Part shown: piece after piece, positions 34,831 to 44,100 of the stretch
Numbering within the stretch: the stretch's first letter is position 1
Layout of the letters: every line of letters starts with the position of its first letter
DNA from: Flavobacterium sp. 90
Lineage (GTDB): Bacteria > Bacteroidota > Bacteroidia > Flavobacteriales > Flavobacteriaceae
Length of the DNA stretch: 64,000 bases
Reading direction: 5' to 3'
Assembly: GCF_004339525.1 (NCBI RefSeq)
Contig: NZ_SMGE01000001.1
Coordinates: 3,596,001-3,660,000, forward strand
Program-made: the position numbers and the translations under genes
The notes under the pieces: generated by a model
Database searches by the model: none
Seen by the model: only the letters and a program-made list of their open reading frames with translations
Told to the model about the DNA's origin: nothing

Positions 34831-37164
34831 TTATCTTTTTAAGCTAAAATGACCTTTAATAGATTTTCCGTTTACAAGAACTAAGGTAAACCAATAATCA
34901 TCTGATGGAAGTTGTTGTCCGTTAAAAGTTCCATTCCAACCTGTACTGTTTTGATCCATTTGTTTTAAGAACTTTCCATAGCGATCAAAAATAGATATTT
35001 TATAAGCAGGAAGCTGATCGAAATCTTTTACAAGCCATAAATCATTAAATCCGTCTCCATTAGGTGTGAAAAACCTAGGATAATCCAGAACATAAAACAA
35101 ATAGGTATTAGAGATACCACATCCGTTTTTATCTCTTGCAACGGCATTATATATTCCTGGATTTACGTTTGTAAATGAAGGACTGTCCTGATAGGATATC
35201 CTGTCTATTGAGAATTCATAATTTCCGGTTCCTGTATATACTATTGAAACAGAGTTATCACTTCCTGAAAAATCTTTTACAACAACTTCTGTTATTAATG
35301 CAGGTTCAGACTCAATTATTTTGAATTTTTTAGTTTTTTCGCAGCCATTTGCATCTTGTACAGTTACAGAATAATCTCCGGGTGTACTCACATCTATTTG
35401 ATTTGCCATGCTGCCGGTACTCCATAAATAACTGCTAAAAGTAGTTGCAACAGCTAATATTATGTCATCTCCTTTGCATAGAATTTCAGATTCATCCTGA
35501 AAGTTAGGCGGATCGAAAGTGTTTACAACAAGTGGGACAGATGTAATGCCATAACAATCTGGTCCGTTGACAATACGAACATAAATTGTCTGATTAAAAG
35601 CAGTTGTGTTTTTATAGATATTTGGCAATCTATTGGTATCAGCTAAAGCATTATTTTGAGATGAATAGTAATAGGGAACTAAACCACTTGGTAAACCTGT
35701 AAGGACTTGCGGAGTGACCTGAGTGGCAAGATCAAATTGGTAGAATCCATCTAGTTTATTATCATCATCATCGCAAGTTGTAATTGGACTTTGATTTGGA
35801 ATTGTGGCATTCGAAATTTGTAATGTTACTTCAGCGGTTTCATAACAACCATATTTATTCTCGATTCTGGCAAAAACAATCTGATTGTTTGCTTTATTAG
35901 TATAATTTGCAGGAGTTGCTATAGGTTTTGTTTTGTTCTGAGCATCTGCTAATGTTTCGTAATAACCATTGTTTGTAATTTCAACAACATTGTTTTTTAC
36001 AATATTATCAACTTTTGTTAAGTCAAAAACATTGATTCCGTCCGTATTATCGTCGCATTGAATTAAAGAAGTATTTGTCGATAAAATTTCTGCAGCAAAT
36101 TCGAGTTTAACTTCTCCGCTTAGTTTACAGAGTGAAGGGGTCAGTGTACATTCAACGCTATAAGTTCCAGATTCTGTTGGATTATACTTTGGGCCGTTTG
36201 CGCCATTAATCAACAGTCCGTCTTTGTACCATTTGTAATTATAAGTAGGGGCTAATTTTGTATCTAAAGTTATACTTTGTCCAAAACAAACAGGATCATT
36301 GTTTAAGGTTGTCTGATCTGGTCCAAAGTCAATTTTAGACGCAAAACTACCGGCTTGTAAAAAAACTGCTGAATCATAATATTGTTCTTTATCATCGGCA
36401 ATAACAAGTTTTATATGGTATTTTTTTCCTGCAACTACTTTGGTTTGAGCATTCATTACAACGGTTTGCCCTGCATAATTCACCGGACTCGACGCTGTAT
36501 TGAATCCATTAAAATAGTGTTCGTTTTCAGCAGGACAACCAGGATATGGATCACCATTACTTGCTGTTCCGGGTTTAATTAGTGGGCGAACATTTGTTGA
36601 AGACAGAGGGGTAGTAGTATTAGGTAATACAGCTAAATTTTGATACGGATCGCTTGTTCCTGCTTCTTTAATTAAGAAAGCAAATCCATCGGAATATTGA
36701 CATGGAAAAAAAGACTGATACTCATTAGAAGCAAAAATATAATTGAAACTTATAAAATCAGTTAAAGGAACAAAATCGAATTCTAAAGATGTAGCATTTA
36801 TTGAATTAATTCCAAGAATTTGATTTAAATCAGCATCACCTTTCCATTCTGTGCTTCCTCCACCAATGCTGGTAATAAAAGGACCAATAGCATTCTCACT
36901 TGTAGAGGTAGTCAAAACAACTCCTTCAGAAAATGGAAAACCACTGCTATTTGAATTAAAATAAGCAAAACTATTTTTCGGCGGAGTAAAAGCATCTCCG
37001 CTTCCTGAGGTATTTGTAATAGAAACGCAAGAACTATTAACTAAAATATCGTTAATTAATTCTTGCGGTGTTTTTTGATCATTTACACTTATATATTGTG
37101 CGTTTACCTTAGAAGATAAACAACATAAAAACAAAACTGGTAAAAGGCATATATAACGATTCAT
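34831..37164 (-). CDS. Choice-of-anchor-L protein with type IX type B sorting domain
   Basis: A 777-aa secreted surface protein. A signal peptide ends near KVNAQ. About residues 30-280 form a choice-of-anchor-L domain (DILVNSSCVSITN, FPFSEGVVLTTS, FDFVPLTDFISFNYIFASNEY). Ig/PKD-like beta-sandwich repeats follow (CFGQSITLDT..YNYKWYKDG, then two units with an IQCDD/TTCDDDDN opening, then CKGDDIILAV..YLWSTG). The last 80 residues (FTPNGDGFNDLWLVKDF ... YKISIFDRYGKFLKQ ... YWFTLVLVNGK) are the gliding-motility-associated type B sorting domain. It is likely a surface adhesin. It lies 13 bp after the ABC permease gene, so it may be part of that transcript. Confidence 0.9.
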   Translation of the reverse strand: MNRYICLLPVLFLCCLSSKVNAQYISVNDQKTPQELINDILVNSSCVSITNTSGSGDAFTPPKNSFAYFNSNSSGFPFSEGVVLTTSTSENAIGPFITSIGGGSTEWKGDADLNQILGINSINATSLEFDFVPLTDFISFNYIFASNEYQSFFPCQYSDGFAFLIKEAGTSDPYQNLAVLPNTTTPLSSTNVRPLIKPGTASNGDPYPGCPAENEHYFNGFNTASSPVNYAGQTVVMNAQTKVVAGKKYHIKLVIADDKEQYYDSAVFLQAGSFASKIDFGPDQTTLNNDPVCFGQSITLDTKLAPTYNYKWYKDGLLINGANGPKYNPTESGTYSVECTLTPSLCKLSGEVKLEFAAEILSTNTSLIQCDDNTDGINVFDLTKVDNIVKNNVVEITNNGYYETLADAQNKTKPIATPANYTNKANNQIVFARIENKYGCYETAEVTLQISNATIPNQSPITTCDDDDNKLDGFYQFDLATQVTPQVLTGLPSGLVPYYYSSQNNALADTNRLPNIYKNTTAFNQTIYVRIVNGPDCYGITSVPLVVNTFDPPNFQDESEILCKGDDIILAVATTFSSYLWSTGSMANQIDVSTPGDYSVTVQDANGCEKTKKFKIIESEPALITEVVVKDFSGSDNSVSIVYTGTGNYEFSIDRISYQDSPSFTNVNPGIYNAVARDKNGCGISNTYLFYVLDYPRFFTPNGDGFNDLWLVKDFDQLPAYKISIFDRYGKFLKQMDQNSTGWNGTFNGQQLPSDDYWFTLVLVNGKSIKGHFSLKR

Positions 37165-37177
37165 AGTAGCAAATATA

Positions 37178-38014
37178 CTATAAATCTCGATTTTTCAATA
37201 ATTTATAAGAAAAGTATGTAAATAAATATGTCCAAACCAAAACAATTAAAATTGAAAGATAGTGTACGCTATAATCTTTAGTGTTTTCAACTCCAATTTG
37301 AGTTCCGATACTTCTTATGACATTAAGTCTCGAAATAGGTTCGATAATTAAATTTGACATCGCTTCCAACGGAAGAAATCTCGTAATATAATCAGCTGTA
37401 TTGCTGTCCGGGAAAATTTTGAAAACCAGAAGACCTTTGATGATTCCTTCGATTATACTCCAAACCAAAAGAAAACCCAAAGCAAAAGCCGAGCGTTTAA
37501 CCAAAATACCCAGAAATAAACAGAAAGAAAAGAAACCAACCAGTTTTACAAAGAAAGCTAATAGGTAATCTAAATCCATAAAAACAACATCAAGTTCTGT
37601 GTAAGATGAAAAGCTAAACCCTAAAATTAGACTCATCACAAAAACAAAAACTGTCGAGCAAAATGCAAAAAGAACTACAGTCAGAAATTTCGATAAAATG
37701 AATTCCTTTTTGCTTAAACCGTCAATTAGATTTTGTTTTAAAGTACCATAACTATATTCATTTGCCATCATCGAAACAATAACAATAGCCAGAAAAAGTT
37801 TTAGTAATGCTGCAACATAGGTATTAAAATGCCAGATATATGGGAAATTGAAAATACCCATTTCTGCCAAGTGAAATTTAAAAGGACCAATGTCAAATTT
37901 TATTGATGCAATTAATGCGATAAACGAAAGTAAAATGAAATAGGTTAGCGTAAGTACTTTACTGGCTTTATTTTTCCAGATTTTTTGTAATTCTATAGAT
38001 AAAAGTCTTTTCAT
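37178..38014 (-). CDS. ABC transporter permease (ABC-2 type)
   Basis: A 278-aa inner-membrane protein with about six hydrophobic segments (residues 21-40, 64-83, 108-132, 150-172, 176-196, 252-272). The region NEYSYGTLKQNLIDGLSKKEFILSKFLTV is the characteristic cytoplasmic coupling segment of ABC-2 type permeases. It follows the ATPase gene with a 3-bp gap and is almost surely its partner. The cargo is unknown; candidates for this class include antibiotics, lipids or peptides. Confidence 0.88.
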   Translation of the reverse strand: MKRLLSIELQKIWKNKASKVLTLTYFILLSFIALIASIKFDIGPFKFHLAEMGIFNFPYIWHFNTYVAALLKLFLAIVIVSMMANEYSYGTLKQNLIDGLSKKEFILSKFLTVVLFAFCSTVFVFVMSLILGFSFSSYTELDVVFMDLDYLLAFFVKLVGFFSFCLFLGILVKRSAFALGFLLVWSIIEGIIKGLLVFKIFPDSNTADYITRFLPLEAMSNLIIEPISRLNVIRSIGTQIGVENTKDYSVHYLSILIVLVWTYLFTYFSYKLLKNRDL

Positions 38015-38017
38015 GGC

Positions 38018-38929
38018 TTAATTGGTTTTGATAGTGGCGTTTTTGGTTAATTCTAAAAATTGTGCTTCAAGACTGTTTTTACGTTTTACTAAATGGCTTA
38101 AAGCGATATTTTTAGAAAATAAATACAAATTCAGCTCAGAAGCTGATAAGTCAGATTTCAGATAAACCAAAATTTTTCCGTCTTCTTCCGTGATTCTCTC
38201 CACGGCTTCGTGGTTTTCCAAAACTGATTTTAGAGCTGAATTATCATTCGCCTGAAGTTCAAAGAAACCTTCATTTGCAGACATACTGTCAACAGAACCA
38301 GAATATAGAATTTCTCCTTTTCTTAAAACAATTACGTGAGAACATACTTTTTCGACTTCATCTAATAAATGTGAAGCCAATAAAATAGTAGTTCCTTGTG
38401 AAGCAATTTTTCTTATAATATCTCGAATCTGATGAATTCCCTGTGGGTCTAAACCATTTGTTGGTTCATCAAGAATCAAAATTTCAGGATCATTCAAAAG
38501 TGCAGAAGCTATTGCCAAACGTTGTTTCATTCCTAAAGAAAAAGTGCTGAACTTGCTGTCTTTTCTTTCGCTTAAACCAACAAGATCAAGCTTTTCGTTT
38601 ATCTTGGAATAATTGATGCTTTTTATTTTACAAACTAATTTCAGGTTTTCTTCCGCTGTCATGTAAGGATAAAAGTTTGGTCTTTCGATAATAGCACCTA
38701 CTTTTTTCAAGGCATCATGCGTTTGAACTTTTCCGTCAAACCAGCTGTAATTGCCCGAAGTTTTGTTTACAACATTCAAAACAATTCCTAAAGTGGTCGA
38801 TTTTCCACTTCCGTTTGGGCCCAGAATTCCGTAAACGCGGCCTTTTTGTATTTCAAAAGATACATTTTTTAAGGCCTGAATGCGACCGTATCTTTTATGA
38901 AGATTCTCAATAGTAAGTATGGTTTCCAA
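38018..38929 (-). CDS. ABC transporter ATP-binding protein
   Basis: A 303-aa ATPase. Walker A is GPNGSGKST, the Q-loop lies near IIERPNFYPYMTAEENL, the ABC signature is FSLGMKQRLAIASALL, Walker B is ILILDEPTNGLDPQG, and the switch His is in LLASHLLDEVEK. A C-terminal 80-residue regulatory extension follows (FFELQANDNSALKSVLENHEAVERI). It belongs to the drug/lantibiotic-immunity type of exporters (CcmA/BcrA-like). It is the first gene of a three-gene leftward unit with the permease and the type IX secreted protein. Confidence 0.92.
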   Translation of the reverse strand: METILTIENLHKRYGRIQALKNVSFEIQKGRVYGILGPNGSGKSTTLGIVLNVVNKTSGNYSWFDGKVQTHDALKKVGAIIERPNFYPYMTAEENLKLVCKIKSINYSKINEKLDLVGLSERKDSKFSTFSLGMKQRLAIASALLNDPEILILDEPTNGLDPQGIHQIRDIIRKIASQGTTILLASHLLDEVEKVCSHVIVLRKGEILYSGSVDSMSANEGFFELQANDNSALKSVLENHEAVERITEEDGKILVYLKSDLSASELNLYLFSKNIALSHLVKRKNSLEAQFLELTKNATIKTN

Positions 38930-38999
38930 ATTTATTTCGGTTTTAGTTTTAAGTATGACGATTCAATTGGTATATTGTTACGTTAAATTTTATTTAATG

Positions 39000-39007
39000 T
39001 AAATTTG
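39000..39007 (+). promoter_or_regulatory. Candidate -7 box for the 350-aa gene
   Basis: TAAATTTG fits TAnnTTTG, 20 bp from the ATG; a TTG lies 22 bp upstream at 38975-38977, slightly wide. Confidence 0.45.
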
Positions 39008-39027
39008 TATTAAAGATATTTAAAAAA

Positions 39028-40080
39028 ATGAGCGAACCTTTAATGGTTTTAAAAAAACCTTCCTATCCTTTAACGCAATCATTATTAAGTTATTTAGAGC
39101 GATACGAGCGAATTTCGAAAGTATCAGTATTCTATGATGATTTATTGCGTTTTTCAGGTTCTGTAAATGTGTATGATAAAAATGAAAATGACACACTATG
39201 GATTCGGGTTTATTATAGCGAATTTGAAAGAAATGAAATCGATCTGAATCTGAAAAAAATCTATTCGCTTTTGCATTCTGATGGAAATAGTGAGATTATT
39301 CAGTTTCTGAATATTGATGCGATTGATTATTGCACTTTCGGAAATTCGAAACCTTTTAGAATCAAAGTTCGAAATATTCTCAATGATAACTATGTGCATT
39401 TTTATATTAAAAAAGCAGATGCTTCAAGAATTTACGGTTTAGAATTAGAAGACATTCTTTCGCCAGATAAAATCAACTTTTTAGTTTATAAAGACACACT
39501 GATAGAAGAGCATATTATCGGGATTCCGGGTGATGTTTTTATGGATACATTATTGGATAATTGTACAGAAATGGAGAAATCGCAAATCGCAAAAGAATTT
39601 GTAAAGTTCAACGAGCGCTGTATGATCAGGCTTCTTGGAGATATGCGTGCGTATAATTATGTAATAGTGCCAATTCACGATTTTGATCAAGTGGTTTACA
39701 AAATACGTCCAATTGATTTTGATCAGCAATGTTATGAAGGTAATTTTAAAGTTTATCGCCCACAGTTTTTCAAGGAAAATTATCCGATGATAAAACTCAT
39801 TAAAGAGAAACTGGAAGAACGTTCCATCATTCAATATAAAGACGAAGAACGAGCGATTCTTGCAAAACGTATTCATTCTGCAGAAAACAGAATAAAGAAA
39901 TTATTGAATATAATGTGTCACGATACTATTTCGACAGAAGAGCATTTGAATCAACTAAAAATGGAATTATACCGTTATACCAACGATATGAAGTTCAAGA
40001 ATGCAATATCAATGGGACATATTATGTTTGCTGCATTTGAATTTATAACGCGTAACTTTAAAAATACTAATTTGGTTTAA
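39028..40080 (+). CDS. Conserved-looking protein with kinase-like catalytic motifs, function unknown
   Basis: A 350-aa cytoplasmic protein with no named family that I recognise. The middle looks like a small-molecule or protein kinase fold. A hinge-like IEEHIIGIPGD lies at 159-169. A catalytic-loop-like LLGDMRAYN lies at 202-210, with Asp205 and Asn210 in the D-x4-N spacing of kinases. A metal-binding-like RPIDFDQ lies at 227-233, with Asp230 in the place of DFG. A possible beta-3 lysine is in VHFYIKKAD (128/129). The C-terminal 100 residues are helical. It is a single gene, divergent from the ABC operon. The kinase idea is inferred from motif order only. Confidence 0.6.
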   Translation: MSEPLMVLKKPSYPLTQSLLSYLERYERISKVSVFYDDLLRFSGSVNVYDKNENDTLWIRVYYSEFERNEIDLNLKKIYSLLHSDGNSEIIQFLNIDAIDYCTFGNSKPFRIKVRNILNDNYVHFYIKKADASRIYGLELEDILSPDKINFLVYKDTLIEEHIIGIPGDVFMDTLLDNCTEMEKSQIAKEFVKFNERCMIRLLGDMRAYNYVIVPIHDFDQVVYKIRPIDFDQQCYEGNFKVYRPQFFKENYPMIKLIKEKLEERSIIQYKDEERAILAKRIHSAENRIKKLLNIMCHDTISTEEHLNQLKMELYRYTNDMKFKNAISMGHIMFAAFEFITRNFKNTNLV

Positions 40081-40181
40081 TTTTTAAACCATATAAGTTA
40101 TAGAAGTCAATTTAAGAAGTTGTTTTTACATGAACTTATATGGCTTAAATGGTTTACATTGAACTTAAACATTTAAAAATT

Positions 40182-41042
40182 ATGAAAAAGTTTTTTTTAC
40201 TTGGAGTTTCTATTGCTTTATTGGCTTGTCAGCAAGACTCAAATACTGATTTTAAGACACTTTATTCACTTCCTAAAAAGTTAAAAGAAGTTTCAGGAAT
40301 TACCTATTTTCCGGAGACTAATTTGATTTATACTTTAGAAGACAGCGGAAACGCAAATAAAATCTATGCGATAAATTCAGAAGGAAAATTAAATAAAACC
40401 ATCACGATTACAAACGCAACAAATGTCGATTGGGAAGACATTACCAAAGATAAAAGCGGTAATATTTATATTGGTGATTTCGGGAATAATGCTAATGAGC
40501 GCAAAGATTTATGCATTTATAAAGTCAATAAAAATCAGCTAAGTAAAGATTTGGCTGTAGCCGAATATAAAGTTTCTTTCTCGTATCCGGAACAGACAGA
40601 ATTTCCTCCAAAGAAAAAAGAGATGTTTTTTGACGTTGAAGGCTTTTTTGAACACGGAAATTACTTTTATCTTTTTACCAAAAACCGAAGCAAAAATTTT
40701 GACGGAACGGCTTTTATTTATAAAATTCTAAATGCTCCCGGAACCCAAAAAGCAACGAAAATAGGAGAGTTTAAAACCTGTGATAATTACAATCATTGTG
40801 TTCTGACAAGTGCTACAATTAGTCCTGACGGAAAAAAAGTAGTTTTGTTAAGTCACGATAAAATTGTTTTATTCAAAGGTTTCAAAGGAGATTTGTTCCA
40901 CAAAGGATCTCAAACCGAAATAAAATTAGGTCACTTTTCGCAAAAAGAAGCAATAGTTTTCAAAGACAACAACACATTGCTTATCGCCGATGAAAAAACA
41001 AACAAAATAGGAGGGAAGGTTTATGAGTTTAAACTTAAGTAA
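40182..41042 (+). CDS. Lipoprotein with predicted beta-propeller (SdiA-regulated-like), function unknown
   Basis: A 286-aa lipoprotein. An upstream ATG at 40149 is in frame, but the start at 40182 gives a clean signal, MKKFFLLGVSIALLACQQDS with Cys17, so it is preferred. The body has repeated blades of the kind seen in SdiA-regulated-like or NHL-type propellers: KLKEVSGITYFPETNLIYTLEDSGN, VDWEDITKDKSGNIYIGDFGNN, MFFDVEGFFEHGNYFYLFTKN, ATISPDGKKVVLLSHDK, KEAIVFKDNNTLLIADEKT. The 'gDfGNN.n.R.d..iY' pattern recurs in such secreted Bacteroidota proteins. No catalytic residues are evident. Confidence 0.7.
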   Translation: MKKFFLLGVSIALLACQQDSNTDFKTLYSLPKKLKEVSGITYFPETNLIYTLEDSGNANKIYAINSEGKLNKTITITNATNVDWEDITKDKSGNIYIGDFGNNANERKDLCIYKVNKNQLSKDLAVAEYKVSFSYPEQTEFPPKKKEMFFDVEGFFEHGNYFYLFTKNRSKNFDGTAFIYKILNAPGTQKATKIGEFKTCDNYNHCVLTSATISPDGKKVVLLSHDKIVLFKGFKGDLFHKGSQTEIKLGHFSQKEAIVFKDNNTLLIADEKTNKIGGKVYEFKLK

Positions 41043-41077
41043 GGTTCTGAGGTACTAAGATGCTAAGGGTCTAAGAA
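41041..41077. repeat. Family C CTAAG/GGTTCTGAG repeat
   Basis: GGTTCTGAGGTACTAAGATG followed by further CTAAG words. The same family occurs at 54149-54182, 54608-54641 and in 62167-62470. Confidence 0.6.
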
Positions 41078-41091
41078 TAAAAAAGTTTGCT

Positions 41092-41146
41092 ACGAATTTC
41101 ACAAATTTTCACCAATTAATTATTCGTGGAAATTTGTGAAATTCGT
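41092..41146. repeat. Family B hairpin element without array
   Basis: ACGAATTTCACAAATTTTCA (41092 on) pairs with its complement ending at 41146, 21-bp arms with one mismatch and a 13-nt loop. It is a compact version of the array-bearing element at 20465-20740. It lies between two convergent genes and may act as a terminator for both. Confidence 0.75.
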
Positions 41147-41185
41147 GGCAAAAACCTTTGAACCTTTGTCCCTATGCCACTACAG

Positions 41186-44100
41186 CTAGAAGCTATAAGC
41201 TGCTCCAAAAATAACCCTTCCTTTTTCGTCAGGAGATTTAAAATAAGAGATTCTTGCTGTCAAAACGTTGATTGCATTCAGCCAAAGTCCGCCACCATAA
41301 TCCTGGTGCCATTTTCTGGAACTTTCGCCGTCAAGCCAAATTCTTCCATAATCAAAACCACCTAAAATTCCGTAAGTTAATGGCGCTACAGTGCGCTGAA
41401 TTTTTCCAATAGTAAAACGTAAATCAGAACTTTGAGAGAAATAAGAACTTCCTAAAAAGCGTTCGTTTCTATAACCTCGCAAGTCTTTGTCACCACCCAA
41501 AGTTGCACCTTGATAAAACTCGTAATTGTTATTTAGAAGAGCTTTTCCTTTTAAAAGAGTTGCTAAAACTAATTTTCCGTTATGATCAATTTTATGAGTA
41601 AATCCTAAAAGACTTTCCAGCGTTGGGAAGTTTTGTTTAGTATTATCTAAATTAGCCATCCATGTTGCCGAAATCATAAAAGCAACCCCAAGAGTTGGTT
41701 TCGCAGCAAAATCAGCATTTTTAAAGGCATATTTTACTTTCATTCCGCCATAAACCTGACTGTCAAAAACAATTGGATTTATAATATTTGGAGTATCTAT
41801 AAATCTGTTGTCTGTTTCTTCAACTCGCATTTGTTGTAACATTGGCTGAATACTAAATTCACTTCCATAACGCCCAACATGTCTGATGGCTCCCGAAACA
41901 TTAAACTTTTGAATACGAACACGATTATAATCCATTCCAAAAGTATCGTCGTTATTTTTAGTTTCGTTTCCGTAACCAAAATAATTCATAGCAAAATTTG
42001 GAGTTGTGTATTGAGATTCAACATCAATAACCCACTTACCTAATAATCCCGGAAAATGTGCCGCATAATTAAATTCCAAACCTCCGGTTGCAAAATAATA
42101 GAAACCGTTTAGAACATGTCTTTGTGTGTAAGGGTTCTGTTTGAAATTATTAACCGTATAATTTAAGTTGAAACCTACTTTTACGCCATCATCAGGATTA
42201 TATCCAATATTTGGAAGTCCTGAAACTACATTATATTTTGGTTTTTCATAATTATACAAGTTCACATCATAATCATCCGTTAGCTGAGTTCTTGTTTTAG
42301 AATCAAGATTGTAAGTGTTGTTTTTTGATTTAAAATCATAAACAATCACTCTTTTTCCGTTTTCGATATTATACGTATCATTATTTTGACCACCAATTAA
42401 ACGAATTTTAATGCTTGATTTTTTATCTCCAATTACTTGGAAAACATCAGAATCATCTAAACCATAAATCCATAAATTTGAAGTTTTTGCATCTGTAACG
42501 GTTTTTGTATATAGTAATTCGTCACCTTCTTTTTTAACCCTGAAAACTTGAATTTCAAGACTTTTCTTTGCATTGTGATTAATGACAAACTTGTCTTTTT
42601 TATCTGTTCCGGCAATCATTACCGTATGACTTAAAACATCAAAATAAGTAGAAGCATATTTTTGAAGGTCTTTTTTTCTACTTCTTAGTTTTTGCTTTAT
42701 ATCTTCGATTGTTTCATCCTGAACTTCTTTTGGTAAACTTTTAAAAGCCTCGTCAATGTCTTTATCAGTTAAATTCTCCTGAATGAATTTTGCCTGAGCA
42801 ATCCAGTCTTTTTCATCTGCAGTTTTTAAGAACGCCAAATCCATAGGATAAGGTTCTCTGTTAATCCATTTTACGTTGTCGATTTTATTTTTAAAGGTTC
42901 TCATATGACGAAGCGCCGGAATATTCATTAAAAGAGAAAGCAAAGTCCCGTCATACTTGGCAAAAGCCTGATCACGATCACGCGGAATTGGTTTGTAAAT
43001 AACTTTGTCTCCAATTTTATGTTCAGCCCAACGCCATTGATCACTATGTCTGTCCCAATCGCCAATAAGCATATCAAATAAACGTGCTTTTATGTATTCT
43101 TTTTCATCCACGCTATATTTTTCGTCCTTATGAAGATTTTTCATCATATCGTCCGTACTAATAATATTAGTTGGATTTCCGAAGTTTTTGGCATCCAAAT
43201 GATTATCAGCTGGTCTTTCTTCGACCATATATAATCCATCTCCAAAATTCGAATTAAATTCACCCAAAGCGTTTTGTTTCGGGATATAATATAAGATTGG
43301 GTTTGTATGCAAAATCCCTAATTTATCCGCCATATTACCAACTGCAAAAGGAGTATAAGGATGACAAGTGGTATAAAAGTCAAGAAGGAAATTTTCGGCA
43401 TAAGTATCTTCAAAATCATTCACAATGTATTGATCTTTAAACGCAACAGATTGCAAAAATGCAGTGGCGCTTTTTTTCAAAGCTCTCATTACATATTCCC
43501 TTCCTTTAGGATCAGACATTCGCAATGAAACAGATTGATGTCCTCCGCCTTCGCGAATTGGTTTTAAACCGCCCATTAAAGTGTCAAGAGTTGCGGTTTT
43601 GGCTTCGATTGGTAAGCTGTAATATTTTCGATAATGATTTCCAAATAAAAATTTATGAACTAAACTCTTTTGAGTCATTTTCTCTGAATAAATAGAAGTC
43701 GTAATCTTTGGCGGGAAATCATTAGAAGGATTTGGTTTCCAGTTAAATTCTTTTGCTTTTATAATTTCATGTTCAAAAAGCTCTTTTTCCTTATTGTTTT
43801 CATTTCCAAAGAAAGTCACTTTTGCATCACCACTTTTAAATAAAGTAAGCGTTGCATAACCATTTCCTCCGTAAGAGAATTCAGTTGGATTTATGGCTCT
43901 TGCGGCTTCAGATTTTGATCCGGCGCCACTAATAATTTGCTTGATATTTTCTTTGTTAACGTACTGTAAGTTATGATCGTGTCCGGAAACTACAATTACA
44001 TTTTTCTGAGCCTGTAAAAGCGTTTTAATTCTCTTGGCATAAATTGTATATTGTTTATTTTGAATATCCTGCGGACTTGCACCGGAAGTTTTTCGCAATA

